Shown here: positions 5,602-11,288 of the stretch, piece after piece
Layout of the letters: each line of letters starts with the position of its first letter
Position numbering within the stretch: the stretch's first letter is position 1
NCBI GenBank assembly: GCA_025358395.1
Contig: JANYJT010000261.1
Location: 1-14,033 of the forward strand
Origin: Bacteroidia bacterium
GTDB lineage: Bacteria > Bacteroidota > Bacteroidia > Bacteroidales > Prolixibacteraceae
Direction of reading: 5' to 3'
DNA length: 14,033 bases
Position numbers and translations under genes: made by a program
Notes under the pieces: generated by a model
What the model saw: the letters and a program-made list of their open reading frames with translations, nothing else
Told to the model about the DNA's origin: nothing
The model's database searches: none

Positions 5602-7650
5602 ATGAAAGGAAAAATCGGGGTTACAAGTGAAAACCTTTTCCCAATTATCAAGAAATTTCTCTATTCTGATCACGATATTTTTCTTCGTGAGATCGTTTCA
5701 AATGCGGTAGATGCTTCCCAAAAGCTTAAAACTTTGGCATCTGCAGGCAAATACAGCGGGCAAATTGAGGCTTTGAGCGTTAGAATAGCAGTCAATAAAG
5801 AGCAAAAAACGCTCACGGTGTCGGATAATGGCATCGGCATGAATTCGGAAGAGGTCGAAAAGTACATTAACCAGATCGCCTTTTCAGGTGCTGATGAATT
5901 CCTCAAAAAGTATAAAAACGATGCGAATGCCATTATCGGACATTTCGGTCTTGGATTTTATTCTTCATTCATGGTATCTGAAGAGGTAGAAATAATTTCA
6001 AAATCTTACAAGAAAAATTCGAAAGCCGTACGCTGGGTTTGCGATGGATCTCCCGAATTTATGATGGAAGACACAGAAAAAGATACCGTGGGTACAGATA
6101 TCATCATGCATCTGAATTCTGATTCCCTGGAATTCCTTGAGGAGAACCGGATTACTGAACTGTTAAACAAATACTGCAAATTCCTGCCTGTTCCTATTGT
6201 TTTTGGAAAGAAGAAAGAATGGAAAGATGGCAAGTATGAAGAGACGGAAGTTGACAATCAAATCAACGATATAGCACCAGCCTGGACAAAAAAACCTGTC
6301 GATCTGAATGAGGAAGATTACAACAACTTCTACCATCAGTTATATCCAATGGCAGATGAACCACTATTCAATATCCACCTGAATGTGGATTATCCTTTCA
6401 ACTTAACAGGGATTCTATATTTCCCAAAGTTGAAGAACAACTTCGAGGTTCAGAAGAATAAAATTCAACTGTATAGCAACCAGGTTTTCGTGACCGATTC
6501 TGTGGAAGGCATCGTTCCTGAGTTTCTGACACTTCTCCATGGTGTGCTTGATTCTCCTGATATTCCGCTGAATGTGTCCCGTTCTTATCTTCAGAATGAC
6601 TCCAATGTAAAGAAGATAAGCAGCCACATTACGAAAAAAGTAGCAGATCGTCTTCAGGATATATTCAAAGAGAAAAGAGTCGAACTGGAAGAGAAATGGA
6701 ACGACCTTAAACTCTTCATTGAATATGGGATGCTCACCGATGAGAAATTCTATGAAAAAGCATTAAAATTTTTCTTCTTTACCAATACCGACAACAAACT
6801 TTTCACATGGGACGAATATAAAACGCTGATTGAAAACAATCAAACAGACAAGAACAAAAAGCTTGTCTATTTATATGCAACCAATTTGGAATCTCAGTTT
6901 AGTTTTGTTGAGGCAGCTAAAAATAAAGGATATGATGTATTGCTTATGGATGATGTCCTCGCCACACCACTTCTAAACCATTTCGAGCAAAAATATCCAG
7001 AATCTCATTTTGTTAGGGTGGATTCGGATGTCGTTGAAAAATTGATTGCAAAGGAAGATCTTGAACAACCCATCCTTTCTATCGAAGAGAAAAACGATTT
7101 AAGCCCCATTTTTCAATCTGTTATTCCAAAAGAGCGCGGACAATTCATCATCGATTTCCAGAATCTTGGAGAAAATGGTTCACCGATGATCATTACTCAG
7201 AATGAGTTTATGCGACGTATGAAGGATATGTCCAAGATGCAGGCTGGAATGAGTTTCTATGGTGAAATGCCTGATAGCTATAACCTTGTTGTTAACCTAT
7301 CTCATCCACTGGTTAAAAAAATACTCGATGAAAAAGAAGGAAATTTAAGCAGTGAACTCGCAGTTTTACGCACTGAATTGGCTAAATTGAACGACCAAAA
7401 AAGTTCCCTTGAAAAACTGAAGGAGGGTAAAAAAGACGAGGAAGTACCGCAGGAAGAAAAAGATTTACTCAAAGAGACCCGCGATGGTATAACAAAAATT
7501 GAAGCCGACAAACGAGAAAAACTCGAGAAATTTGGAGCCGGTAACCCGCTTACCAATCAATTGGTTGATCTGGCCTTTCTGGCAAATAATATGCTAAAAG
7601 GTGAGGCTCTTGCCAACTTTGTAAAACGAAGTATCGAACTGATTCAATAG
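5602..7650 (+). CDS. htpG: Chaperone HtpG (bacterial Hsp90)
   Basis: The 682-residue product is bacterial Hsp90, a dimeric ATP-driven cytoplasmic chaperone. The N-terminal GHKL ATPase domain carries Glu30, Asn34 and Asp37 (LREIVSNAVDA), DNGIGM (75-80), the glycine-rich lid GHFGLGFYS (113-121) and a GTDI strand. The middle domain has LNVSRSYLQ with Arg327, corresponding to the ATP-contacting arginine of E. coli HtpG. The protein is about 58 residues longer than E. coli HtpG, mostly from a charged, probably coiled-coil insertion at about residues 580-645 in the C-terminal dimerisation domain. The ATG at 5602 gives the family N-terminus. The leader carries a sigma-54-like promoter rather than an obvious housekeeping one, and transcription ends at the hairpin shared with the convergent serine dehydratase gene. 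Confidence 0.97.
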   Translation: MKGKIGVTSENLFPIIKKFLYSDHDIFLREIVSNAVDASQKLKTLASAGKYSGQIEALSVRIAVNKEQKTLTVSDNGIGMNSEEVEKYINQIAFSGADEFLKKYKNDANAIIGHFGLGFYSSFMVSEEVEIISKSYKKNSKAVRWVCDGSPEFMMEDTEKDTVGTDIIMHLNSDSLEFLEENRITELLNKYCKFLPVPIVFGKKKEWKDGKYEETEVDNQINDIAPAWTKKPVDLNEEDYNNFYHQLYPMADEPLFNIHLNVDYPFNLTGILYFPKLKNNFEVQKNKIQLYSNQVFVTDSVEGIVPEFLTLLHGVLDSPDIPLNVSRSYLQNDSNVKKISSHITKKVADRLQDIFKEKRVELEEKWNDLKLFIEYGMLTDEKFYEKALKFFFFTNTDNKLFTWDEYKTLIENNQTDKNKKLVYLYATNLESQFSFVEAAKNKGYDVLLMDDVLATPLLNHFEQKYPESHFVRVDSDVVEKLIAKEDLEQPILSIEEKNDLSPIFQSVIPKERGQFIIDFQNLGENGSPMIITQNEFMRRMKDMSKMQAGMSFYGEMPDSYNLVVNLSHPLVKKILDEKEGNLSSELAVLRTELAKLNDQKSSLEKLKEGKKDEEVPQEEKDLLKETRDGITKIEADKREKLEKFGAGNPLTNQLVDLAFLANNMLKGEALANFVKRSIELIQ

Positions 7651-7657
7651 CATTTAT

Positions 7658-7713
7658 ATGTGATTAAATAAAAAAAGGAGCAGTCAATAGCTCCTTTTTT
7701 TATTTAATCACAT
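7658..7713. terminator. 24-bp perfect hairpin terminator shared by htpG and sdaA
   Basis: Arms 7658-7681 and 7690-7713 are exact reverse complements over 24 bp around an 8-nt loop (AGTCAATA). The stem carries AAAAAAAGGAGC and GCTCCTTTTTTT at its heart, so each strand has a GC-rich base followed by a T-run and can terminate in either direction. The right arm extends into the end of the serine dehydratase gene and encodes its last codons and stop. Confidence 0.92.
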
Positions 7714-8899
7714 GAAAATGTGCCAGACCGCCTTCGGAAGTCTCCTTATAGATCGATGGTAAATCATGGCCTGTCTGTGCCATCGTTTGAACGATCTTAT
7801 CAAAACTTATCATGTGCCTGCCATCAGAAAGCATCGAGTAGTTGTTGTGGTTGATGGCACGTGCAGCTGCAAAAGCATTTCTTTCAATACATGGAACCTG
7901 TACCAGTCCGGCAACGGGATCGCAGGTTAATCCAAGATGATGTTCCAATCCCATTTCGGCGGCATATTCTACCTGGTAGATGCTTCCACCGCTCATCTGT
8001 GTGGCTGCAGCTGATGCCATGGCACAGGCTGTTCCAACTTCACCCTGACATCCTACTTCCGCACCCGAAATTGAAGCATTGGTTTTAACAATATTACCGA
8101 TAATCCCTGCAGTCGCCAATGCTTTCAAGATTTTCTTGTCAGACATCTTGTAAAACTTACTGGCATATTTAAGAACTGAAGGCATAACACCGCAAGCTCC
8201 GCATGTAGGAGCCGTGACGATCAATCCTCCTGAAGCATTCTCCTCCGAAACGGCCAGGGCGTAAGCATAAATCATGCCTCGCTTTTTGATATCTGGCTCA
8301 AAATAGCGGGCCTTTTCGAAATAGGCTGAAGCTTTTCTCGGATAATTAAGAATTCCCGGCAAGGGTCCTTCAGCCTCTAAGCCTCTTTTAATCGCGGCCT
8401 GCATAATTCTCCACACTTCATTCAGGTAATCCCAGATATCCGGATCTTCATGCGCTTCTACATATTCCCAGATACTTGTTCCACTTTGGTAACACCAATT
8501 CAAAATGGATTCCATATTTTTCTCGGGGTAAACCTGTCTGGTCTCTGATATTGTCAAATCATCAATGATTGAACCTCCTCCTATGGAATAGGCTATCCAT
8601 CTGTCAAGGATATTTTTAGCCACATCCAAAGCTTCGAATTTCATGGCGTTGGGATGACGGGGCAGAAAAATAGCCGGCAGCCATTCAAAATCAACAGGAT
8701 GCGGATGAAGGGTGTTTTGGATCGCCAGATCAGTCAGGTGACCTTTCCCTGTTGCTGCGAGACTTCCATAGAGTGTTACCCGAAAAGAGGCAGCAGAAAA
8801 ATTTCTTTGAAGAAAGATTTCAGCCGCCTTTTTTGGTCCCATCGTATGGCTGGAGGAAGGTCCATATCCAATCTTGTAGATCTCTTTAATAGATTCCAT
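7700..8899 (-). CDS. sdaA: L-serine ammonia-lyase (L-serine dehydratase), iron-sulfur, single chain
   Basis: The 399-residue protein converts L-serine to pyruvate and ammonia using an oxygen-sensitive [4Fe-4S] cluster. Residues 1-150 form the beta domain with the serine-binding GPSSSHTMGP (13-22). Residues 160-395 form the catalytic alpha domain. Cysteines in family motifs are visible at 233 and 236 (PTCGACG), 284 and 292 (GCQGEVGTAC), and 326 and 337 (TCDPVAGLVQVPC), which include the cluster ligands. Beta and alpha domains are fused in one chain, unlike the split enzyme of Bacillus. The start is the first ATG, with the promoter element TACCTTTG 45 nt upstream. The last codons lie inside the bidirectional terminator. 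The cluster chemistry suits an anaerobe. Confidence 0.95.
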   Translation of the reverse strand: MESIKEIYKIGYGPSSSHTMGPKKAAEIFLQRNFSAASFRVTLYGSLAATGKGHLTDLAIQNTLHPHPVDFEWLPAIFLPRHPNAMKFEALDVAKNILDRWIAYSIGGGSIIDDLTISETRQVYPEKNMESILNWCYQSGTSIWEYVEAHEDPDIWDYLNEVWRIMQAAIKRGLEAEGPLPGILNYPRKASAYFEKARYFEPDIKKRGMIYAYALAVSEENASGGLIVTAPTCGACGVMPSVLKYASKFYKMSDKKILKALATAGIIGNIVKTNASISGAEVGCQGEVGTACAMASAAATQMSGGSIYQVEYAAEMGLEHHLGLTCDPVAGLVQVPCIERNAFAAARAINHNNYSMLSDGRHMISFDKIVQTMAQTGHDLPSIYKETSEGGLAHFHVIK

Positions 8900-8943
8900 T
8901 CAGTAAAATATTGAATATTAAAAGCAAAACTTAATAAGATAAA

Positions 8944-8951
8944 CAAAGGTA
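8944..8951 (-). promoter_or_regulatory. Probable sdaA -7 promoter element
   Basis: On the minus strand TACCTTTG fits TAnnTTTG exactly, 45 nt upstream of the sdaA ATG. TTG triplets lie 16 and 24 nt further upstream, neither at the ideal 19, so the -33 box is uncertain. The heptamer CGCAAGT is repeated at about 8966-8980 with one base between copies. Confidence 0.45.
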
Positions 8952-9035
8952 GTAATTTGTATCATCGCAAGTCCGCAAGTTCTCTTTTTACTCAAAATAG
9001 TAAGATTCAAAATCGTTTATTACGCATAAATTCGG

Positions 9036-9043
9036 GATATTTG
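9036..9043 (+). promoter_or_regulatory. Weak -7 promoter candidate for the GroES-like gene
   Basis: GATATTTG matches TAnnTTTG at all but the first defined position and lies 23 nt before the ATG at 9067. No TTTG is found at the expected distance upstream. It is the best candidate in the sdaA-GroES-like divergent spacer. Confidence 0.3.
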
Positions 9044-9066
9044 TAGAAAGAATAAAAGCGAATTAA

Positions 9067-9450
9067 ATGGCATTGAATTTAACTGAAAAAGATCTGGAAA
9101 AGATCATTCTTGTAGGTGACAGAGTATTGGTCAGGCCAAAGAATCCTAACCAGCAAACCAACTCAGGACTTTATCTTCCTCCTGCTGCAGTCGAAAAAGA
9201 GACCGTTCAATCGGGATATGTGATTAAAGCAGGCCCCGGATTTCCAATTCCTGCATTGACAGACAATGATGAACCATGGAAGGAGGTGAAGGAAGAGGTA
9301 AAATATGTTCCCCTGCAGGCACATGAAGGTGATCTTGCCATTTACCTCAACAAAATGGGTTTTGAAATTGAGTTTAAAAGCGAAAAATATCTTATTCTTC
9401 CCCACTCGGCCATACTTATGTTAGTTCGTGAAGAAGGATTGTTTGAATAA
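9067..9450 (+). CDS. GroES-family (Cpn10-like) co-chaperone homologue, enlarged
   Basis: The 127-residue protein aligns in outline with GroES/Cpn10, which caps GroEL. It has the first strand ILVGDRVLVRP (14-24), a glycine- and serine-containing stretch at the mobile-loop position (NQQTNSGLYLPPAA, 28-41), then SGYVIKAGPG (49-58) and a closing strand YLILPHSAILMLV. It differs from canonical GroES (about 97 residues) by a 13-residue N-terminal extension and an acidic insertion of roughly 25 residues (about 60-88, TDNDEPWKEVKEEVKY). No groEL is adjacent and the gene stands alone, ending at its own terminator. It may be a Bacteroidota paralogue of GroES rather than the GroEL partner; whether it binds GroEL cannot be told from sequence. 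Confidence 0.8.
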   Translation: MALNLTEKDLEKIILVGDRVLVRPKNPNQQTNSGLYLPPAAVEKETVQSGYVIKAGPGFPIPALTDNDEPWKEVKEEVKYVPLQAHEGDLAIYLNKMGFEIEFKSEKYLILPHSAILMLVREEGLFE

Positions 9451-9476
9451 AAAAGGGTGCCTCGCGACACCCTTTT
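9451..9476. terminator. Bidirectional terminator between GroES-like and superoxide reductase genes
   Basis: AAAAGGGTG (9451-9459) pairs perfectly with CACCCTTTT (9468-9476) around an 8-nt loop. The A-run and T-run flanks allow termination from both convergent genes. The stem begins directly after the GroES-like stop codon. Confidence 0.88.
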
Positions 9477-9495
9477 CCTGACTTAGACCAACCAA

Positions 9496-9876
9496 TTATT
9501 CAGCAACTTCGACAGCTACTTCGTTACTCTGCCATAAGCCATGTTTCGTGCAATATGCATGGGCAATAAGCTTCATACTCCTTGACGGAACGATATATAA
9601 ATCAACTTCAACCTGATTTGGAGCACTGCCCATTGTTCCAGCTAAAAGTGTGGTCTGTGCCAGCATCTTTTCTCCATCCCAAAGCTGCACCCAGCTAACA
9701 TAATGGTCAAAATCATCAGGATGCCTGTACTCATCACCTACCTTAATTTTAACCTTGAATTTTTCACCCTTTAAAGCCTTGGCATCGCAATGAACAAAGG
9801 CTGAGTGACGGTCGATGTAATCTCTTTTGGCTTCCCTTTCAATTTGGGAAATGTCTTCGTAACGATTGATCTTCAT
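9496..9876 (-). CDS. Superoxide reductase, single-iron class II (neelaredoxin type)
   Basis: The 126-residue protein reduces superoxide to hydrogen peroxide without making oxygen, the usual strategy of anaerobes. It has only the iron-site domain and lacks the N-terminal rubredoxin-like domain of desulfoferrodoxin. The expected His4Cys centre is visible: His24, His52 and His58 (HPDDFDHY), and Cys109 with His112 (CTKHGLW). The loop before the first ligand reads DRHSAF where Pyrococcus superoxide reductase has EKHVP, so the active-site lysine is replaced by Arg23. The gene lies 53 nt downstream of the peroxiredoxin gene on the same strand, so an operon is likely: superoxide reductase makes peroxide and peroxiredoxin removes it. 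No rubredoxin electron donor is in view. Confidence 0.9.
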   Translation of the reverse strand: MKINRYEDISQIEREAKRDYIDRHSAFVHCDAKALKGEKFKVKIKVGDEYRHPDDFDHYVSWVQLWDGEKMLAQTTLLAGTMGSAPNQVEVDLYIVPSRSMKLIAHAYCTKHGLWQSNEVAVEVAE

Positions 9877-9879
9877 CTT

Positions 9880-9907
9880 AATTTGAAATTTGTAATTTAT
9901 AATTTGT
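9880..9907. repeat. AATTTGT heptanucleotide repeat between prx and superoxide reductase genes
   Basis: Four consecutive 7-nt units, AATTTGA, AATTTGT, AATTTAT and AATTTGT, fill more than half of the 53-nt spacer and begin 3 nt from the superoxide reductase start codon. On the transcribed strand this gives an A-rich leader right before the ATG. It has the same period as the arrays at 152-236, 5285-5312 and 5351-5441 but a different unit. Confidence 0.7.
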
Positions 9908-9929
9908 TAAAAAAATATCGAACAAAATT

Positions 9930-10562
9930 TCAATGTTTTGAAAGATAACTGGCCACTCCTGCAGCTGAAGCAGTCATTGCTTCTTCGCCGGCTTTCCAAT
10001 TTGCCGGACAAACCTCGCCAAATTCTTCAAAATGAATAAGTGCATCAACCATTCTGATGGCTTCATCTACACTCCGGCCCAACGGAAGGTCATTGACAAG
10101 CTGATGACGAACAACTCCCTTTTTATCGATCAGAAAGAGTCCCCTATAAGCAACAGGTGCACCAAAAAACGATGATTGACCCTCCTCATTTACTTCATAC
10201 TCACCAGCAAGAACCCCGTAGTTCTCAGCAATGGTTTTGGATAAGTCAGCGACCAAAGGGAATTTCACACCCTTGATACCCCCATTTTTCTTTTCTGAGT
10301 TCAACCAGGCCCAATGTGAGAATTCTGAGTCAACCGAACAGCCCACAACTGCCACATTTCTTTTCTCAAATTCAACTAATTTTTCCTGAAAAGCCAGAAT
10401 TTCCGTCGGACAAACAAAAGTAAAATCCAAAGGATAGAAAAAGAAAAGTACGAACTTTTCTCCGACAAATTGATCAAGGGAAAAATCACTTACAAAATCA
10501 TTGCCGTTTACAACAGCAGTAGCCTTAAATGAAGGCGCTTTTTTTCCAACTAATGTACACAT
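9930..10562 (-). CDS. Typical 2-Cys peroxiredoxin (AhpC/Prx1 type)
   Basis: The 210-residue protein reduces hydrogen peroxide and organic peroxides in the cytoplasm. The peroxidatic Cys51 sits in DFTFVCPTE and the resolving Cys185 in GEVCPANW, as in obligate dimers that form intersubunit disulfides. It belongs to the Prx1-like branch (ends with an ASYL segment; VNDLPLGRSVDE present), with about 12 extra residues before AYRGLFLID. The motifs linked to hyperoxidation sensitivity in eukaryotic Prx1 are altered: GGIK instead of GGLG and YL instead of YF. No AhpF reductase is adjacent, so the electron donor is unknown. The gene is divergent from the PerR-like gene and upstream of superoxide reductase, with a good promoter of its own. 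Confidence 0.95.
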   Translation of the reverse strand: MCTLVGKKAPSFKATAVVNGNDFVSDFSLDQFVGEKFVLFFFYPLDFTFVCPTEILAFQEKLVEFEKRNVAVVGCSVDSEFSHWAWLNSEKKNGGIKGVKFPLVADLSKTIAENYGVLAGEYEVNEEGQSSFFGAPVAYRGLFLIDKKGVVRHQLVNDLPLGRSVDEAIRMVDALIHFEEFGEVCPANWKAGEEAMTASAAGVASYLSKH

Positions 10563-10595
10563 ATCTAAATTTTTAAATATAATTTGAAATGATTA

Positions 10596-10627
10596 CAAAA
10601 ATATGGAATTTAAACTAGCCAAACAAA
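10596..10627 (-). promoter_or_regulatory. Promoter of the peroxiredoxin-superoxide reductase unit
   Basis: On the minus strand TTTG (10624-10627), 20 nt, then TATTTTTG (10596-10603) matches the Bacteroidota promoter well and leaves a leader of roughly 25 nt. The -33 box is part of a 6-bp inverted repeat (10622-10638), so repressor or activator binding there would affect this promoter. Confidence 0.68.
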
Positions 10628-10638
10628 TATCCTTTGTT
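10622..10638. promoter_or_regulatory. Palindrome overlapping the prx -33 box
   Basis: AACAAA (10622-10627), spacer TATCC, TTTGTT (10633-10638) is a perfect 6-bp inverted repeat covering the -33 element of the peroxiredoxin promoter. A PerR- or OxyR-type regulator could bind here. This is inferred from position only; it does not match the Bacillus PerR box closely. Confidence 0.45.
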
Positions 10639-10649
10639 AAGTTAATGAG

Positions 10650-10665
10650 AAATATCCGGATTTTT
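10650..10665. promoter_or_regulatory. Central near-palindrome in the prx-perR divergent region
   Basis: The exact 8-bp palindrome ATCCGGAT (10654-10661) is flanked by A and T runs, extending the symmetry to 16 bp with one mismatched pair. It lies between the two divergent promoters. Confidence 0.3.
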
Positions 10666-10689
10666 AAAATGCAATTTAAAATGGCACTA

Positions 10690-10704
10690 AACTGTAAAAC
10701 AGTT
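10690..10704. promoter_or_regulatory. 15-bp palindrome just upstream of the perR promoter
   Basis: AACTGT-AAA-ACAGTT is a perfect 6-bp inverted repeat with a 3-nt centre, 15 bp in total, the same overall size as Fur/PerR boxes. It ends 10 nt before the -33 box of the PerR-like gene, a place suited to autoregulation. Binding is inferred, not shown. Confidence 0.45.
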
Positions 10705-10714
10705 ACTCAGACAT

Positions 10715-10745
10715 TTTGTTCAATGAAAAAAATCCGCCATATTTG
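10715..10745 (+). promoter_or_regulatory. Promoter of the PerR-like regulator gene
   Basis: TTTG (10715-10718), exactly 19 nt, then CATATTTG (10738-10745) matches TTTG-N19-TAnnTTTG with one mismatch in the first base of the -7 box. The ATG lies 21 nt downstream. Confidence 0.62.
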
Positions 10746-10766
10746 TATTGAATTCAGAAAAAAACA

Positions 10767-11186
10767 ATGGAACAACAACAAATTTCCGCTTATCTTTTAA
10801 AAAGCGGTATTAGGCCTCTTCAAAAGCGTGTGAAGATTATGAGTTATTTGGTTTCAAAAAGAAATCATCCCACTGTAGATATGATTTACAGTGACCTCAT
10901 ACACGAAATAAACGGTTTATCAAAAACCACGATTTACAACGTATTAAATTTGTTCGTTCAATCCGGTGTAGCATTGGCACTTAACATCGAAGGCAATGAG
11001 ATCAGGTATGATGCGGATACTTCAACACACGGCCATTTTAAGTGCAAAATTTGCACCGGAGTGATCGATTTCAGGATTAAACAGGAGGAGCTTCCTAAGC
11101 CAGTTTTAGACGGATTCAGAATCGATGAACATCATTATTATCTCAAAGGAGTATGCTCATTTTGCGTGAATAAAATAGAGGCATAA
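10767..11186 (+). CDS. perR: Fur-family regulator, PerR-like
   Basis: The 139-residue protein has the Fur-family winged helix (about 1-80, with LSKTTIYNVLNLFVQSGV as recognition region) and a metal-binding dimerisation domain. Compared with Bacillus subtilis PerR, all five regulatory metal ligands have counterparts: His34 (HPT), Asp82 (RYD), His88, His90 and Asp101 (VIDF). The last position is usually Glu in Fur proper, which favours a peroxide sensor in which iron-catalysed histidine oxidation releases DNA. Structural zinc cysteines are Cys93/Cys96 and Cys130/Cys133. The gene is divergent from peroxiredoxin and superoxide reductase, matching a PerR regulon, and a 15-bp palindrome lies by its promoter. 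Zur or Fur remain less likely alternatives. Confidence 0.82.
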   Translation: MEQQQISAYLLKSGIRPLQKRVKIMSYLVSKRNHPTVDMIYSDLIHEINGLSKTTIYNVLNLFVQSGVALALNIEGNEIRYDADTSTHGHFKCKICTGVIDFRIKQEELPKPVLDGFRIDEHHYYLKGVCSFCVNKIEA

Positions 11187-11288
11187 ATTAGAATCGCTGT
11201 AAATTCGCTGATCCGGAATCTGATTCCTCCCCAATTAGAATTATCCTAAATTGAATCCGGGGCAGAAAACTGACAAAAAGCATCCGCC
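11187..11288 (+). other. perR-argH spacer with weak secondary structure
   Basis: These 102 nt show no TAnnTTTG promoter and no terminator with a T-run. Short inverted repeats are present (GGAAT/ATTCC at about 11214-11226, and a bulged CAATTAG/CTAAATTG stem near 11232-11253 inside CCCC/GGGG ends). argH may be transcribed from the perR promoter or from a start I do not recognise. Confidence 0.3.

Noticed and set aside
7861..8088. Plus-strand open frame of 75 codons
   Set aside because: It is antisense to the well-conserved iron-sulfur region of the serine dehydratase gene.
10603..10800. Plus-strand open frame of 65 codons in the prx-perR region
   Set aside because: It spans two predicted promoters and the palindromes and overlaps the PerR-like start in another frame; composition is Lys/Phe/Ile-rich as expected of AT-rich noncoding DNA.
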